Source: Mycoplasmatota bacterium
Lineage (GTDB): Bacteria; Bacillota_I; Bacilli_A; RF39; UBA660
NCBI GenBank assembly: GCA_012510745.1
Contig: JAAZHK010000031.1
Coordinates: forward strand, 1 to 14,945
Length of the DNA: 14,945 nt
Direction: 5' to 3'
A model generated the notes under the pieces. That model saw nothing but the letters and a program-made list of their open reading frames with translations, was not told the origin of the DNA and made no database searches. How positions within the stretch are numbered: position 1 is the stretch's first letter; every line of letters starts with the position of its first letter. Both the position numbers and the translations under genes were made by a program. Below are positions 1 to 7,546 of this stretch, piece after piece.

Positions 1-1229
1 AAGATAAATTAAAAACAATGACAAATGAAATAATTAGTTTTTTAAAAGGCAATAATAAAATAATTACTGATAAAATTAATTTTGAAATTAAAAAAGCTAG
101 CAAAAATTTAAATTTTGAAAGAGCTTTAGAATTAAAAAATATGTTAACAGATATTGAAATTACCTTAACTAAACAAAAAGTTGCTTTAAATCGTCAAATT
201 AATTATGATATATTTGGTTACTATGCTACTTTAAACTATTTGTCTATAACAGTTTTTAATATTAGAGAAGGGTTATTATTTGGTAGCTACAATTATAATA
301 TAAATACTTTAGACATAGTCGAAGATCTTTTACAATTTATTATTCATTATTATGAAAATAATCATATACTTCCTAAAGAAATAATTTTAAACGATATATT
401 AGATAATAATTTATTATCAGAATATTTAAAAATTAAAGTAAGTACTCCTAAAAGAGGAATTGTTAAGCAATTATTAAATATGGCAAATGAGAATGCAGAA
501 ATAGCATTTCAAAATAAGGAAGCACAATTAAATAAATCAATAAAAGAAAAAGAAAAAGCTCTTCAAGAATTAAAGGAGTTATTAAAAGTAGATAAAGTAT
601 CTAGAATTGAAGCTTTTGATAATTCTCATTTATTTGGGACTTTTTATGTAGCAGGTATGGTTGTTTTTGATCAATTTGAACCTTTAAAAAAAGAATATCG
701 TAAATACAAATTAGACATGTCTATAAAAGATGATTTATCAGCAATGAAAGAAGTTGTTTATCGAAGATATTACCGGGCATTATTAGAGGGTTTTGAACGC
801 CCAGATATTATCATTGTAGATGGAGGTACACTACAAGTTAAAGCAGCAAAAGAAATTCTTGATAGTTTAAATTTAGATATTAAAATTATAGGTTTAAAAA
901 AGAACCAAAAGCATCATACAAACACTATCATTAATGATAATTTAGAAGAAATTAAATTAAATAATCATAGTCATTTATTTTTAATGTTAAGTAAAATTCA
1001 AGAAGAGGTTCATGAATATACAATAAATTATCATCGTCATATTAAGAGAAAAGGTTCTTTAGCTAGTTTAATTGATTTAGTACCAGGAATTGGACCGAAA
1101 AAACGTCAATTATTATTAAAGAAATTTGGATCGCTTAAACAAATGCAGGAAGCTTCATTAAAAGAATTAGAAGCTGTTATTGATAAGAAAACAGCAAATA
1201 ATTTATTTGTTTATTTACGTAATTTATAG
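1..1229 (+). CDS. uvrC: UvrABC excinuclease subunit C, partial (N-terminus outside window)
   Basis: UvrC makes the dual incisions around bulky DNA lesions in nucleotide excision repair after UvrA/UvrB damage recognition. The reading frame is open to the left edge of the window, so the ATG at 18 is internal; the usual protein is about 600 residues and the N-terminal GIY-YIG nuclease that cuts on the 3' side lies upstream. Counting from that ATG, residues 17-52 form the UVR motif that contacts UvrB. Residues 190-345 are the RNase H-like 5' nuclease with the expected acidic and His positions: D201 in FDNSH, D268 in IIIVDGG and H332 before the YHR motif. Residues 350-375 carry a helix-hairpin-helix (PGIGPKK). 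The stop is 21 bases before the prepilin gene. Seen: all C-terminal motifs intact. Inferred: a functional enzyme, provided the missing part is intact. Confidence 0.95.
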   Translation, partial: DKLKTMTNEIISFLKGNNKIITDKINFEIKKASKNLNFERALELKNMLTDIEITLTKQKVALNRQINYDIFGYYATLNYLSITVFNIREGLLFGSYNYNINTLDIVEDLLQFIIHYYENNHILPKEIILNDILDNNLLSEYLKIKVSTPKRGIVKQLLNMANENAEIAFQNKEAQLNKSIKEKEKALQELKELLKVDKVSRIEAFDNSHLFGTFYVAGMVVFDQFEPLKKEYRKYKLDMSIKDDLSAMKEVVYRRYYRALLEGFERPDIIIVDGGTLQVKAAKEILDSLNLDIKIIGLKKNQKHHTNTIINDNLEEIKLNNHSHLFLMLSKIQEEVHEYTINYHRHIKRKGSLASLIDLVPGIGPKKRQLLLKKFGSLKQMQEASLKELEAVIDKKTANNLFVYLRNL

Positions 1230-1235
1230 TATAAT
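1207..1235 (+). promoter_or_regulatory. Possible promoter for the prepilin-mutL unit
   Basis: TTGTTT at 1207-1212 and a perfect TATAAT at 1230-1235 are separated by 17 bases, overlapping the end of uvrC. Unlike most promoters in this window it has no TG before the -10. Such matches are common in AT-rich DNA, so this is tentative. Transcription would start only a few bases before the ribosome binding site of the prepilin gene. Confidence 0.3.
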
Positions 1236-1250
1236 AAAATTGGTGATAAA

Positions 1251-1712
1251 ATGAAAAAAATAAATAAAAAAGGATTTACTTTAACAGAACTAATGGCAGT
1301 TATTTTAGTAATTGGAATTGTCTTTTCAATAGCTATTCCGAGTGTTAGTTATGTTATTAAAGCTAGTAAAAAAAGAGCTTACCGTTCACATGAGGATGTT
1401 ATGAAAAAAGCAGCTATAGCGTATTTAACTCAAAATAGTAATAGTATTCCTATTAATGAAGAAGAGTGTTTTTTAGATGTTTCTTTTTTAATAAATAATA
1501 AATATATAAAAGCTTTAAAAGATCCTGATAATTCAGATTTAAATTGTATAGAGGGCTCTTTTATTATAGTTAAAAGGAGCGACAAGAAAGATGACAATGA
1601 TAACTATATTAATATTAGTTTAAATTATACACCTTATTTAAATTGTAGTCGAAACGAAAAACCTGCGGGTATAATTAAACCTACTAATTCTTGTAATACC
1701 GGGGCTAATTAA
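1251..1712 (+). CDS. Type IV prepilin / type II secretion pseudopilin-like protein
   Basis: The 153-residue product begins with a short basic leader ending in KKG, followed by FTLTELMAVI, the class III signal cleaved and methylated by prepilin peptidase. G8 would be the -1 residue, F9 the mature N-terminus and E13 the conserved Glu at +5. Residues 10-32 form the hydrophobic helix that anchors and packs pilins. The globular part has four Cys (73, 99, 132, 148), which could make disulfides outside the membrane. The start ATG follows GGTGA by four bases. The gene stands alone between uvrC and mutL, one base before the mutL start, with no assembly ATPase, platform protein or peptidase nearby, so those must be encoded elsewhere. 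It resembles ComGC-type minor pilins only in the N-terminal third. Whether it serves DNA uptake, adhesion or secretion cannot be told. Confidence 0.85.
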   Translation: MKKINKKGFTLTELMAVILVIGIVFSIAIPSVSYVIKASKKRAYRSHEDVMKKAAIAYLTQNSNSIPINEEECFLDVSFLINNKYIKALKDPDNSDLNCIEGSFIIVKRSDKKDDNDNYINISLNYTPYLNCSRNEKPAGIIKPTNSCNTGAN

Positions 1713-1713
1713 A

Positions 1714-3447
1714 ATGAATCAAATAAAAATAATGTCAACTGATTTAGCTAATAAAATTGCTGCAGGAGAAGTAGTTGAAAGATGTATGAATGTTGTTAAA
1801 GAGTTAGTTGAAAATTCAATTGATGCTTTTGCAACAGAAATAAAAATTGATTTAATAGATTCTGGTATTAAACAAATTAAAGTAATTGATAATGGAAAAG
1901 GTATGAATAAAAGTGATGCTAAAAATGCTTTTTTACGTCACGCTACAAGTAAATTATCTGAAATAGATGATTTATTTAATATTACTTCTTTAGGATTTAG
2001 AGGAGAAGCTTTACCTTCGGTTGCCTCTGTAAGTCAAGTCAATATGAAAACTTCTGATGGTAAAGTAGGTACAGAATTAACTATTAATGGAGGAGTTATT
2101 GAAGATATAAAAGAATCGGATTTAAGAAGAGGAACGATTATTACAATTAATAATCTTTTTTATAATACCCCAGTAAGATTAAAATTCCTAAAAAATCCTT
2201 ATATAGAATTAACAAATATTTTAGATTATGTTAATAAAATGGCATTGTCTTATCCTAGAATAAAATTTAAATTATCAAATAATAATAAATTACTTTTAAA
2301 TACAGATGGTTCAGATCGCTTACTTAAAGTGATTAATGATATATATGGTTTAGCAGCTACAAAGAAAATGATTGAAATAAAAGCTGAAAATAATGACTAT
2401 GCGATTAGTGGTTATATATCATATCCAGAAATAGTAAAGGGAAGTGCTAAATCTATAACAGTATTAGTTAATGGTCGTGTAATTAAAAATAATGAAATTA
2501 TAAAGATTATAAAAGAGGCTTATCATACTTATATAGCAGAGAATAAATATCCTATAGTAATTATTAATATTGATGTAGACCCTATTTTAATTGATGTTAA
2601 TATTCACCCAACTAAAAGCGATATTAAGTTTTCTAAATTCGATAATTTAAAAGAGTTAATATTTAATACCATAAATAATAAATTAAAAACTTTTATTTTA
2701 ATACCTGAAATAAAGGAAGTGGTTTTTAATCAAGAAGAAATTAAAAAAACATTAGATATTGTTTCTGAACCCGTTAAATTAGCATATCCTAATATTGAAG
2801 AAATAACATTAGATTTAGAAATTAATGAATCTTCTACCATTCTAAAAGAAGAGCCATTGACTAATCGTATCAAAGAAATTTATCCTGTTGGTTTAGTACA
2901 TGGAACTTATATAATAGGTGAAAACGAAAATGGAATGTATATAATTGATCAACATGCAGCAGCCGAAAGAATTAATTATGAACGTTATTTAAAAGAACTT
3001 ACTGACGATAAGAAAGATATGATTAATTTATTAATTCCTCTTAATATTGAATTATCTAGTAATGAATTCATAATTTTAAAAGAACATTTTCATATTTTAA
3101 AAGATTTAGGTATTGAAGTAGAGGAATTTGGTGTTAATACACTTGTTGTTAGAAGTCATCCAGTTTGGTTGCCTAAAAATAATGAAGCAGCATCAATTAA
3201 TCATATTATTGATATTATTATTAATAAAGGTAATTTCAATAAAACTAAATTTATAGAACAAGTTGCTATTACCTTAGCATGTAAACTTTCTATCAAAGCT
3301 AATGAAAATTTAACTATAGCTGATATGCAAGTTGTAATTGATAAATTAAGACAAACATCAAATCCTTTTACATGTCCTCATGGTCGTCCAACTATTGTTT
3401 CTTACTCTAAATATGAATTAGAAAAATTATTTAAAAGGTCTGTATAA
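1714..3447 (+). CDS. mutL: DNA mismatch repair protein MutL, endonuclease type
   Basis: MutL links mismatch recognition by MutS to strand incision. The 577-residue protein has the GHL ATPase at residues 1-330: E33 and N34 in KELVENSIDA, DNGKGM at 59-64, RHATSKL at 75-81 and GFRGEAL at 94-100. A short linker (about 335-385) leads to the C-terminal dimerisation and nuclease domain. This domain carries DQHAAAERINYE at 412-423, ACK at 522-524 and CPHGRP at 554-559, the metal-binding signature of nicking MutL proteins in organisms without MutH. The residue after VVER, commonly Pro, is Cys24 here. The start lies one base past the prepilin stop, with only a weak GGGG upstream, suggesting translational coupling. 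mutS is not adjacent but about 7 kb downstream. Confidence 0.97.
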   Translation: MNQIKIMSTDLANKIAAGEVVERCMNVVKELVENSIDAFATEIKIDLIDSGIKQIKVIDNGKGMNKSDAKNAFLRHATSKLSEIDDLFNITSLGFRGEALPSVASVSQVNMKTSDGKVGTELTINGGVIEDIKESDLRRGTIITINNLFYNTPVRLKFLKNPYIELTNILDYVNKMALSYPRIKFKLSNNNKLLLNTDGSDRLLKVINDIYGLAATKKMIEIKAENNDYAISGYISYPEIVKGSAKSITVLVNGRVIKNNEIIKIIKEAYHTYIAENKYPIVIINIDVDPILIDVNIHPTKSDIKFSKFDNLKELIFNTINNKLKTFILIPEIKEVVFNQEEIKKTLDIVSEPVKLAYPNIEEITLDLEINESSTILKEEPLTNRIKEIYPVGLVHGTYIIGENENGMYIIDQHAAAERINYERYLKELTDDKKDMINLLIPLNIELSSNEFIILKEHFHILKDLGIEVEEFGVNTLVVRSHPVWLPKNNEAASINHIIDIIINKGNFNKTKFIEQVAITLACKLSIKANENLTIADMQVVIDKLRQTSNPFTCPHGRPTIVSYSKYELEKLFKRSV

Positions 3448-3456
3448 GACTTTTTT
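3433..3456 (+). terminator. Probable intrinsic terminator at the end of mutL
   Basis: AAAAGGTCT and AGACTTTTTT can pair as an eight base-pair stem with one bulged G around a short GTATA loop, and the 3' arm runs directly into a T tract. The mutL stop codon lies in the loop. It is weaker than the other terminators in the window because of the bulge and AT-rich stem. Confidence 0.45.
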
Positions 3457-3457
3457 A

Positions 3458-3486
3458 TTGCTTTTTTAGTTCTATTTTGCTATAAT
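3458..3486 (+). promoter_or_regulatory. Extended -10 promoter for the kinase-like gene and miaA
   Basis: TTGCTT at 3458-3463 is followed after 17 bases by TATAAT at 3481-3486, preceded by TGC, the extended -10 configuration. The predicted start of transcription near 3493 falls just before the AGAAGAG ribosome binding site, so the gene downstream must start at the ATG at 3509. The promoter abuts the T tract of the mutL terminator. Confidence 0.55.
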
Positions 3487-3508
3487 ATGCGTTGTGAGAA
3501 GAGATATT

Positions 3509-4246
3509 ATGAGTAAAAAAATAATTTTAGAAAATTACAATGAATTAGAAGCAGTTAAAGAAGATGGTTATAGATTAGGATCAGGTGCTTTTGGAACCTG
3601 TTATTTGATGCCTAATGGTTTTGAAGTTTATAAATTATTTGATGACACTGAAATTCAATATTATTATGATTTAAAATTTTTTGATCATTTATTAGATGTG
3701 AAAAATGATTCTTATGTTTTTCCTGAAAATCTTATATATGTAAAAGATAAAATAATTGGATATTCCATGCGCTATGTTCCTGGTCAAACTTTAACTAATT
3801 GTTTTGAAAAGATTAAGCTTAGTAATTTACCAAAGTTTATTAGTAAATTGGAAATAGATACAAAGAAAATATCAGATTCTTTTATAAAGACTAGTGATAT
3901 TGCATTAAGAAATACAATAGTAAATAAAAAAGGTTTTTATTTTATTGATACTGATGACTATCTTTATTCAGACTGGCGTACTCCTGATAAAGTATATGAA
4001 GAAAATCAAAAACAAATTAGATCAATGTTAATGACTGAAATTGCTAAAAATTATTCAGAAATTAATTTGTATATAAAAGAAGATAAGGTTATGCAATTTA
4101 TAATGCGTACTATGAAGAACGATTCTAAAGCATCTTTGGTAGATTTTTTTGTATATTTAGAAATATTAGCAAATAAAGTGGCTGATGTTCCGATTACAAC
4201 TTTTAGCGATTTAAAAAAGATAAAGGTAAAAAGTAATGAAAAATAA
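3509..4246 (+). CDS. Divergent protein-kinase-fold protein of unknown function
   Basis: The ATG at 3509 is chosen over a GTG at 3494 because AGAAGAG lies at the right distance and the likely transcript begins at about 3493; this gives 245 residues. The protein shows the order of motifs of a kinase fold: a Gly-rich loop LGSGAFGTCYL at 23-33, a beta-3 lysine in VYKLF (K42), a hinge-like GYSMRYVPGQTL at 84-95, then SDIALRNTIV with D130 and N135 in the place of the catalytic loop, and FIDTDD at 145-150 where DFG would be expected. There is no HRD motif and no clear activation segment, and no membrane or sensor domain. It overlaps miaA by 11 bases, so the two are co-translated. It could be a small-molecule kinase, a protein kinase or an inactive relative; the substrate cannot be inferred. 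Confidence 0.7.
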   Translation: MSKKIILENYNELEAVKEDGYRLGSGAFGTCYLMPNGFEVYKLFDDTEIQYYYDLKFFDHLLDVKNDSYVFPENLIYVKDKIIGYSMRYVPGQTLTNCFEKIKLSNLPKFISKLEIDTKKISDSFIKTSDIALRNTIVNKKGFYFIDTDDYLYSDWRTPDKVYEENQKQIRSMLMTEIAKNYSEINLYIKEDKVMQFIMRTMKNDSKASLVDFFVYLEILANKVADVPITTFSDLKKIKVKSNEK

Positions 4247-5093
4247 AGTAATAGTAATTTTAGGTCCAACTGGAGTCGGTAAGACTAGGTTAAGTATTGA
4301 GTTAGCTAAAAAATTCAATGGGGAAATAATTAATGCTGATAGCATGCAAGTTTATAAAGGATTAAATATTGGGACAGCTAAAGTTACCGAAGAAGAAAAA
4401 GAAGGAATTCCTCATCATCTTTTTGATATATGTGAACTAAATGAAGACTATAATGTTTATTTATATCAAAAACATGCTAGATTAAAAATTAAAGAGATCT
4501 TTAATAAAAATAAAACTCCGATTTTAGTTGGAGGAACAGGTTTATATATTAAAGCAGCATTATATAATTATAATTTTATTAAAGAAGATTTTGTTAATTA
4601 TGATCATTTAACTAATAAGGAAATATATACTAAAATCCAAAATAAAAATATTCATATTAATAATCGTCAACGTTTATTAAGACAATTTCAAAAAGAACAA
4701 AATGATGTTGAAAATAATAAAGCTAATGAATTATTATATGATGCTATATTTGTTGGTTTAACAACCCCAAGAGATAATCTATATAAAATTATTGATAATA
4801 GGGTTGATAAAATGATTAATAATGGATTAATAGAAGAGGTAGAAGCATTATATAATAAAAATATTAAAACAAGATCTATTAATACAGCTATAGGTTATAA
4901 AGAATTATATAAATATTTTGATCAAACTTTATCCTTAAATGAAAGTATCGAATTAATTCAAAAGAATTCGCGAAATTATGCGAAAAGACAATATACTTTT
5001 TTTAATAATCAATTACCGGTAATTTGGTTTGATGTTAATTATAATCACTTTGAAGAAACTGTAAATGCAATTATAAACATAATAAAAGAATAG
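4236..5093 (+). CDS. miaA: tRNA dimethylallyltransferase MiaA
   Basis: MiaA transfers a dimethylallyl group to N6 of A37 in tRNAs that read codons starting with U, the first step towards i6A/ms2i6A and better reading-frame maintenance. The 285-residue protein has the P-loop GPTGVGKT at 10-17, the tRNA and base-recognition stretch DSMQVYKGLNIGTAK at 35-49, HHLFDI at 60-65, GGTGLYIKA at 99-107 and the C-terminal RNYAKRQYTFFNNQ at 246-259. It is somewhat shorter than the roughly 310 residues common in Bacilli, with the shortening in the central tRNA-contacting insert. Translation starts inside the preceding kinase-like gene, with AAAGG nine bases upstream. A mutL-miaA neighbourhood is common in Firmicutes; the kinase-like gene is an insertion into it. 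Confidence 0.96.
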   Translation: MKNKVIVILGPTGVGKTRLSIELAKKFNGEIINADSMQVYKGLNIGTAKVTEEEKEGIPHHLFDICELNEDYNVYLYQKHARLKIKEIFNKNKTPILVGGTGLYIKAALYNYNFIKEDFVNYDHLTNKEIYTKIQNKNIHINNRQRLLRQFQKEQNDVENNKANELLYDAIFVGLTTPRDNLYKIIDNRVDKMINNGLIEEVEALYNKNIKTRSINTAIGYKELYKYFDQTLSLNESIELIQKNSRNYAKRQYTFFNNQLPVIWFDVNYNHFEETVNAIINIIKE

Positions 5094-5111
5094 GTTATCT
5101 ATTCTTTTATT
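5081..5111. terminator. Bidirectional terminator between miaA and the transglutaminase-like gene
   Basis: AATAAAAGAATAG at 5081-5093 and CTATTCTTTTATT at 5099-5111 are perfect 13-base inverted arms around GTTAT. The hairpin contains the stop codons of both convergent genes: TAG of miaA at 5091-5093 and TAA of the minus-strand gene at 5107-5109. T-rich arms on both strands allow termination in both directions. Confidence 0.75.
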
Positions 5112-6018
5112 GTTGATATATTATTTTATCATATACATGTTGAGCATCATTTATTTCTTCTAGTTCTAAGGTGGTTATTAAAAAGAAATTATATTCTAAA
5201 ACATCAGTTCCGTTTGTTGTAATAGGATCATCCCATGTTAGATCAAGATGATACCAATCATTGTTATTATAAATATAATTCCAAACATGATTATCACTAG
5301 CAATTTTATAGTTATTAATTCCAAAATTAATTAAAAATATCATCATAGCGTCGGAATAGCCACCGCATAATCCGTAACCTTCAATTAATGGTCCATAAGC
5401 TGTATCAGAATCATATTTAATAATATTGTGATCACTTCGGTTGTTGTCATATCTAGTATTATTAATTATATAGTCATGGATGATTTTAATTTTAGTTTCA
5501 TTATTCATATCATCTTTAATTAGTTGATTCATTATTTCTTGGACTTTATTTTCAATAGTAGTTATTTTTTTATTACTGTAATTTTTCTTTATTTGTAATT
5601 TAATATTGCCAATACTATCATAAATTGTTTCAATATGACTAAAACTATTAAAAGGATGAACAAAATTATTAATATGCGATAAAGTAATTTGATTGCTAGC
5701 TATATATCTTACATCATCTAAACAAGTCGCATATTTTTTATCGTTACAATAAAAAGAAAATTCTTCTAATCCGCTGTTAACAACAGTATAATAAATATTT
5801 AATATATCTTGTTTATTTTCAGGTATAAAATTATTAGTATTTTGAACATAAACAAAATCAATATTACGATAATATTTATTTTTTTCAGTTATTTTAATTT
5901 CTTTTTCATAGACATTTAATATATCTAAATATAATTTTACTAAATCATTACGAAAAACAATTATAAGACTTATAATAGAAACAAAAAGAACTGTACTTAT
6001 TAAACGACCTATTTTCAT
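5107..6018 (-). CDS. Membrane-anchored transglutaminase-like (cysteine peptidase fold) protein
   Basis: The 303-residue product starts with a signal anchor: basic MKIGR followed by a hydrophobic helix at residues 6-22, without a lipobox, so the rest should lie outside the membrane. Residues 30-150 have no recognised domain and hold two Cys (91, 99). Residues 175-270 match the transglutaminase-like superfamily: KIKIIHDYIINNTRYD, then GLCGGYSDA with C218, DNHVWN with H244 and HLDLTWDDP with D259, which make a complete Cys-His-Asp triad. Members of this family in Firmicutes may be peptidases or cross-linking enzymes of surface or wall proteins; the substrate is unknown. AAGGTGAT precedes the ATG. 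It has its own promoter and ends in a hairpin shared with miaA, so it is a single-gene unit. Confidence 0.85.
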   Translation of the reverse strand: MKIGRLISTVLFVSIISLIIVFRNDLVKLYLDILNVYEKEIKITEKNKYYRNIDFVYVQNTNNFIPENKQDILNIYYTVVNSGLEEFSFYCNDKKYATCLDDVRYIASNQITLSHINNFVHPFNSFSHIETIYDSIGNIKLQIKKNYSNKKITTIENKVQEIMNQLIKDDMNNETKIKIIHDYIINNTRYDNNRSDHNIIKYDSDTAYGPLIEGYGLCGGYSDAMMIFLINFGINNYKIASDNHVWNYIYNNNDWYHLDLTWDDPITTNGTDVLEYNFFLITTLELEEINDAQHVYDKIIYQQ

Positions 6019-6033
6019 ATAATCACCTTTTCT

Positions 6034-6062
6034 AGTATAACAAATATTAATTATATCTGCAA
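6034..6062 (-). promoter_or_regulatory. Extended -10 promoter of the transglutaminase-like gene
   Basis: Read on the minus strand, TTGCAG (6062-6057) is followed after 17 bases by TATACT (6039-6034), preceded by TGT. Transcription would begin shortly before the AAGGTGAT ribosome binding site. The -35 overlaps the T tract of the rpsT terminator, so the two units are placed end to end. Confidence 0.55.
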
Positions 6063-6082
6063 AAAAAGAGTAATAATTACTC
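6061..6082 (-). terminator. Intrinsic terminator of rpsT
   Basis: On the minus strand GAGTAAT and ATTACTC form a perfect seven base-pair palindromic stem at 6082-6068, followed at once by seven T residues. The rpsT stop codon (6079-6077) lies inside the hairpin. With a one-base centre, the real loop must open one or two of the inner pairs. Confidence 0.75.
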
Positions 6083-6340
6083 CATATTATTAATCATTTT
6101 ATTTAACTTAGCTTTATTACGAGCCGCCTTGTTTTTATGAATTAAGCCACGTTTTACTGCTTTATCAATTTTTTTATTAGCCTCATTAAGTTTTATATTA
6201 ATATTTTCTTTTTCATTAGATTTAACAAGTTTTTCCACTTGTTTAATAGCTGTTTTCATACTTGATTTAAATGATGAATTAGCTTTTCTTCTTTTTTCAT
6301 TAATTAAAACGTTCTTTTTAGCACTTTTAATATTTGGCAT
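6077..6340 (-). CDS. rpsT: 30S ribosomal protein S20
   Basis: S20 binds 16S rRNA early in 30S assembly. The 87-residue product is Lys-rich and helical, with the typical N-terminus MPNIKSAKKNV and the conserved KRGLIHKNKAARNKAKLNK segment (residues 63-81). Its length is normal for the family. AGGTGA lies six bases before the ATG. It is a single-gene unit, divergent from gpr; the same rpsT/gpr pairing is known from B. subtilis and supports both assignments. Confidence 0.98.
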   Translation of the reverse strand: MPNIKSAKKNVLINEKRRKANSSFKSSMKTAIKQVEKLVKSNEKENINIKLNEANKKIDKAVKRGLIHKNKAARNKAKLNKMINNME

Positions 6341-6367
6341 TTTTTCACCTCACTTTAAAACATATTA

Positions 6368-6396
6368 ATCTTATCAAATATTTATTTATAATGCAA
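6368..6396 (-). promoter_or_regulatory. Extended -10 promoter of rpsT
   Basis: On the minus strand TTGCAT (6396-6391) and TAAGAT (6373-6368) are 17 bases apart, with TGA directly before the -10. The predicted leader is about 20 bases, too short for a structured autoregulatory leader. Confidence 0.6.
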
Positions 6397-6447
6397 TGTT
6401 TTTGTATGAAATTTTAAATTTATATTAAACTAATAATGGTGAAGAAT

Positions 6448-7485
6448 ATGGGTCATGAAATTAATACTAGTAGATTTATGCTTAGAACTGATTTAATTAG
6501 TGATACGATTACCAGTTTCGGTATTAGTGATTTTAAAATGATTAAGGAAAGTATTGAAGATATTAATGTTGATCGTATTACCTTAGATTTAAAACAAGCT
6601 GAACTATTAAATAAAAAGCCTGGTAATTATATAACAATATCTTTTGAAGATATAACTGATTCTAGTAATCAAAATAAAGTTATAAATGTTTTATCAAATG
6701 AATTAAAACAAATCTTAAAAATAAATAATATTAAAGACGACGATACTGTTTTAGTTATAGGTCTAGGTAATTCTAAATCGACTCCTGATGCTTTAGGGCC
6801 TAAAACAGTTGAAAATATATTAGTTACATCACATCTCTTTAAATTAGATAATACCGATATAGAAGTAGGTTTTCGTAATGTAGCTGCTTTTATACCTGGA
6901 GTTATGGGAGTTACCGGAATTGAAACTAAAGATATTATCTTAGGTATTTTAGAACATAATAAACCTCATTGTTTAATAGTTATAGATGCTTTAGCATCGT
7001 CTACTATTGATCGAGTTAATAAAACTATTCAAATAACTGATACGGGAATTGAACCAGGTAGTGGAGTAGGTAATATTCGTAGTGAAATTTCTTTAAAAAC
7101 AGTAGGTATTCCAGTTATAGCTATTGGAGTACCTACTGTTGTTGATGCTGTAACGATAGTTAGTGATGCTATTAATTATTTATATAAAAATATTAGTTAT
7201 AAAAAAGAAACTATTAATCAAGCTAGCAGTAAATTAAAAATAAATGAAAATTATTTAAATTATAAAAGCAATTTAAATCCAACAGAAAAACAAAAATTGG
7301 TAGGTATTATTGGAACCTTAAACGAAGAAGAAATAAAATCCTTAATTTTTGAAGTTTTAACACCAATTAATTATAATTTAATGGTTACTCCTAAGGAAAT
7401 TGATTTTCTAATTGAAAAACTAAGCTTTGTTTTAGCTAAAGGAATTAATAATTGTTTACATCAAAATAAACAACTAAATTTATAA
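6448..7485 (+). CDS. gpr: Germination protease Gpr (spore SASP endopeptidase)
   Basis: Gpr degrades the small acid-soluble proteins that coat DNA in dormant spores, releasing DNA and amino acids at germination. It is made as a zymogen in the forespore. The ATG at 6448 is preferred over one at 6436 because GGTGAAG lies between them. This start gives 345 residues, with RTD ending at residue 15 and Leu16 next, matching the 15-residue propeptide removed in the Bacillus enzyme. Conserved segments include TPDALGP with D114, GVMGVTGIET, IDALAS with D180, DTGIEPGSGVGN, IAIGVPTVVDAVT and a C-terminal LMVTPKEID. The two Asp correspond to those reported as required in the B. megaterium protein. No extended -10 promoter is seen upstream, which fits a sporulation sigma factor, but I could not define a SigG or SigF site. 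spoIIP follows after 61 bases. Confidence 0.96.
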   Translation: MGHEINTSRFMLRTDLISDTITSFGISDFKMIKESIEDINVDRITLDLKQAELLNKKPGNYITISFEDITDSSNQNKVINVLSNELKQILKINNIKDDDTVLVIGLGNSKSTPDALGPKTVENILVTSHLFKLDNTDIEVGFRNVAAFIPGVMGVTGIETKDIILGILEHNKPHCLIVIDALASSTIDRVNKTIQITDTGIEPGSGVGNIRSEISLKTVGIPVIAIGVPTVVDAVTIVSDAINYLYKNISYKKETINQASSKLKINENYLNYKSNLNPTEKQKLVGIIGTLNEEEIKSLIFEVLTPINYNLMVTPKEIDFLIEKLSFVLAKGINNCLHQNKQLNL

Positions 7486-7502
7486 AACGACGAAAAAAGT
7501 AA

Positions 7503-7531
7503 GTATAATTTCATATAATGAAACATATAAA
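7503..7531 (+). promoter_or_regulatory. Possible SigE-like promoter of spoIIP
   Basis: GTATAAT at 7503-7509 and CATATAAA at 7524-7531 are 14 bases apart and resemble the mother-cell SigE elements (about 5 of 7 and 6 of 8 positions). A TATAAT also lies at 7514-7519 with no TG before it and no good -35, so a vegetative promoter is less likely but not excluded in such AT-rich DNA. Confidence 0.25.
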
Positions 7532-7546
7532 TTAATGGAGAATTAT

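Noticed and set aside
3494..3508. GTG start giving a longer kinase-like protein
   Set aside because: It coincides with the predicted transcription start and would leave no ribosome binding site; the ATG at 3509 has AGAAGAG upstream.
4051..4269. 72-residue minus-strand open frame
   Set aside because: It lies wholly opposite the end of the kinase-like gene and the start of miaA, has no ribosome binding site, and its composition is that of an antisense shadow.
6401..6431. SigG/SigF-type promoter for gpr (GTATG and TATATTA)
   Set aside because: The elements are only about 12 bases apart, too close for either sigma factor, and no better pair was found.
7509..7523. TTTCAT-ATA-ATGAAA inverted repeat before spoIIP
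   Set aside because: Six base-pair AT-rich symmetry is expected by chance here and lacks a T tract or conserved extension.
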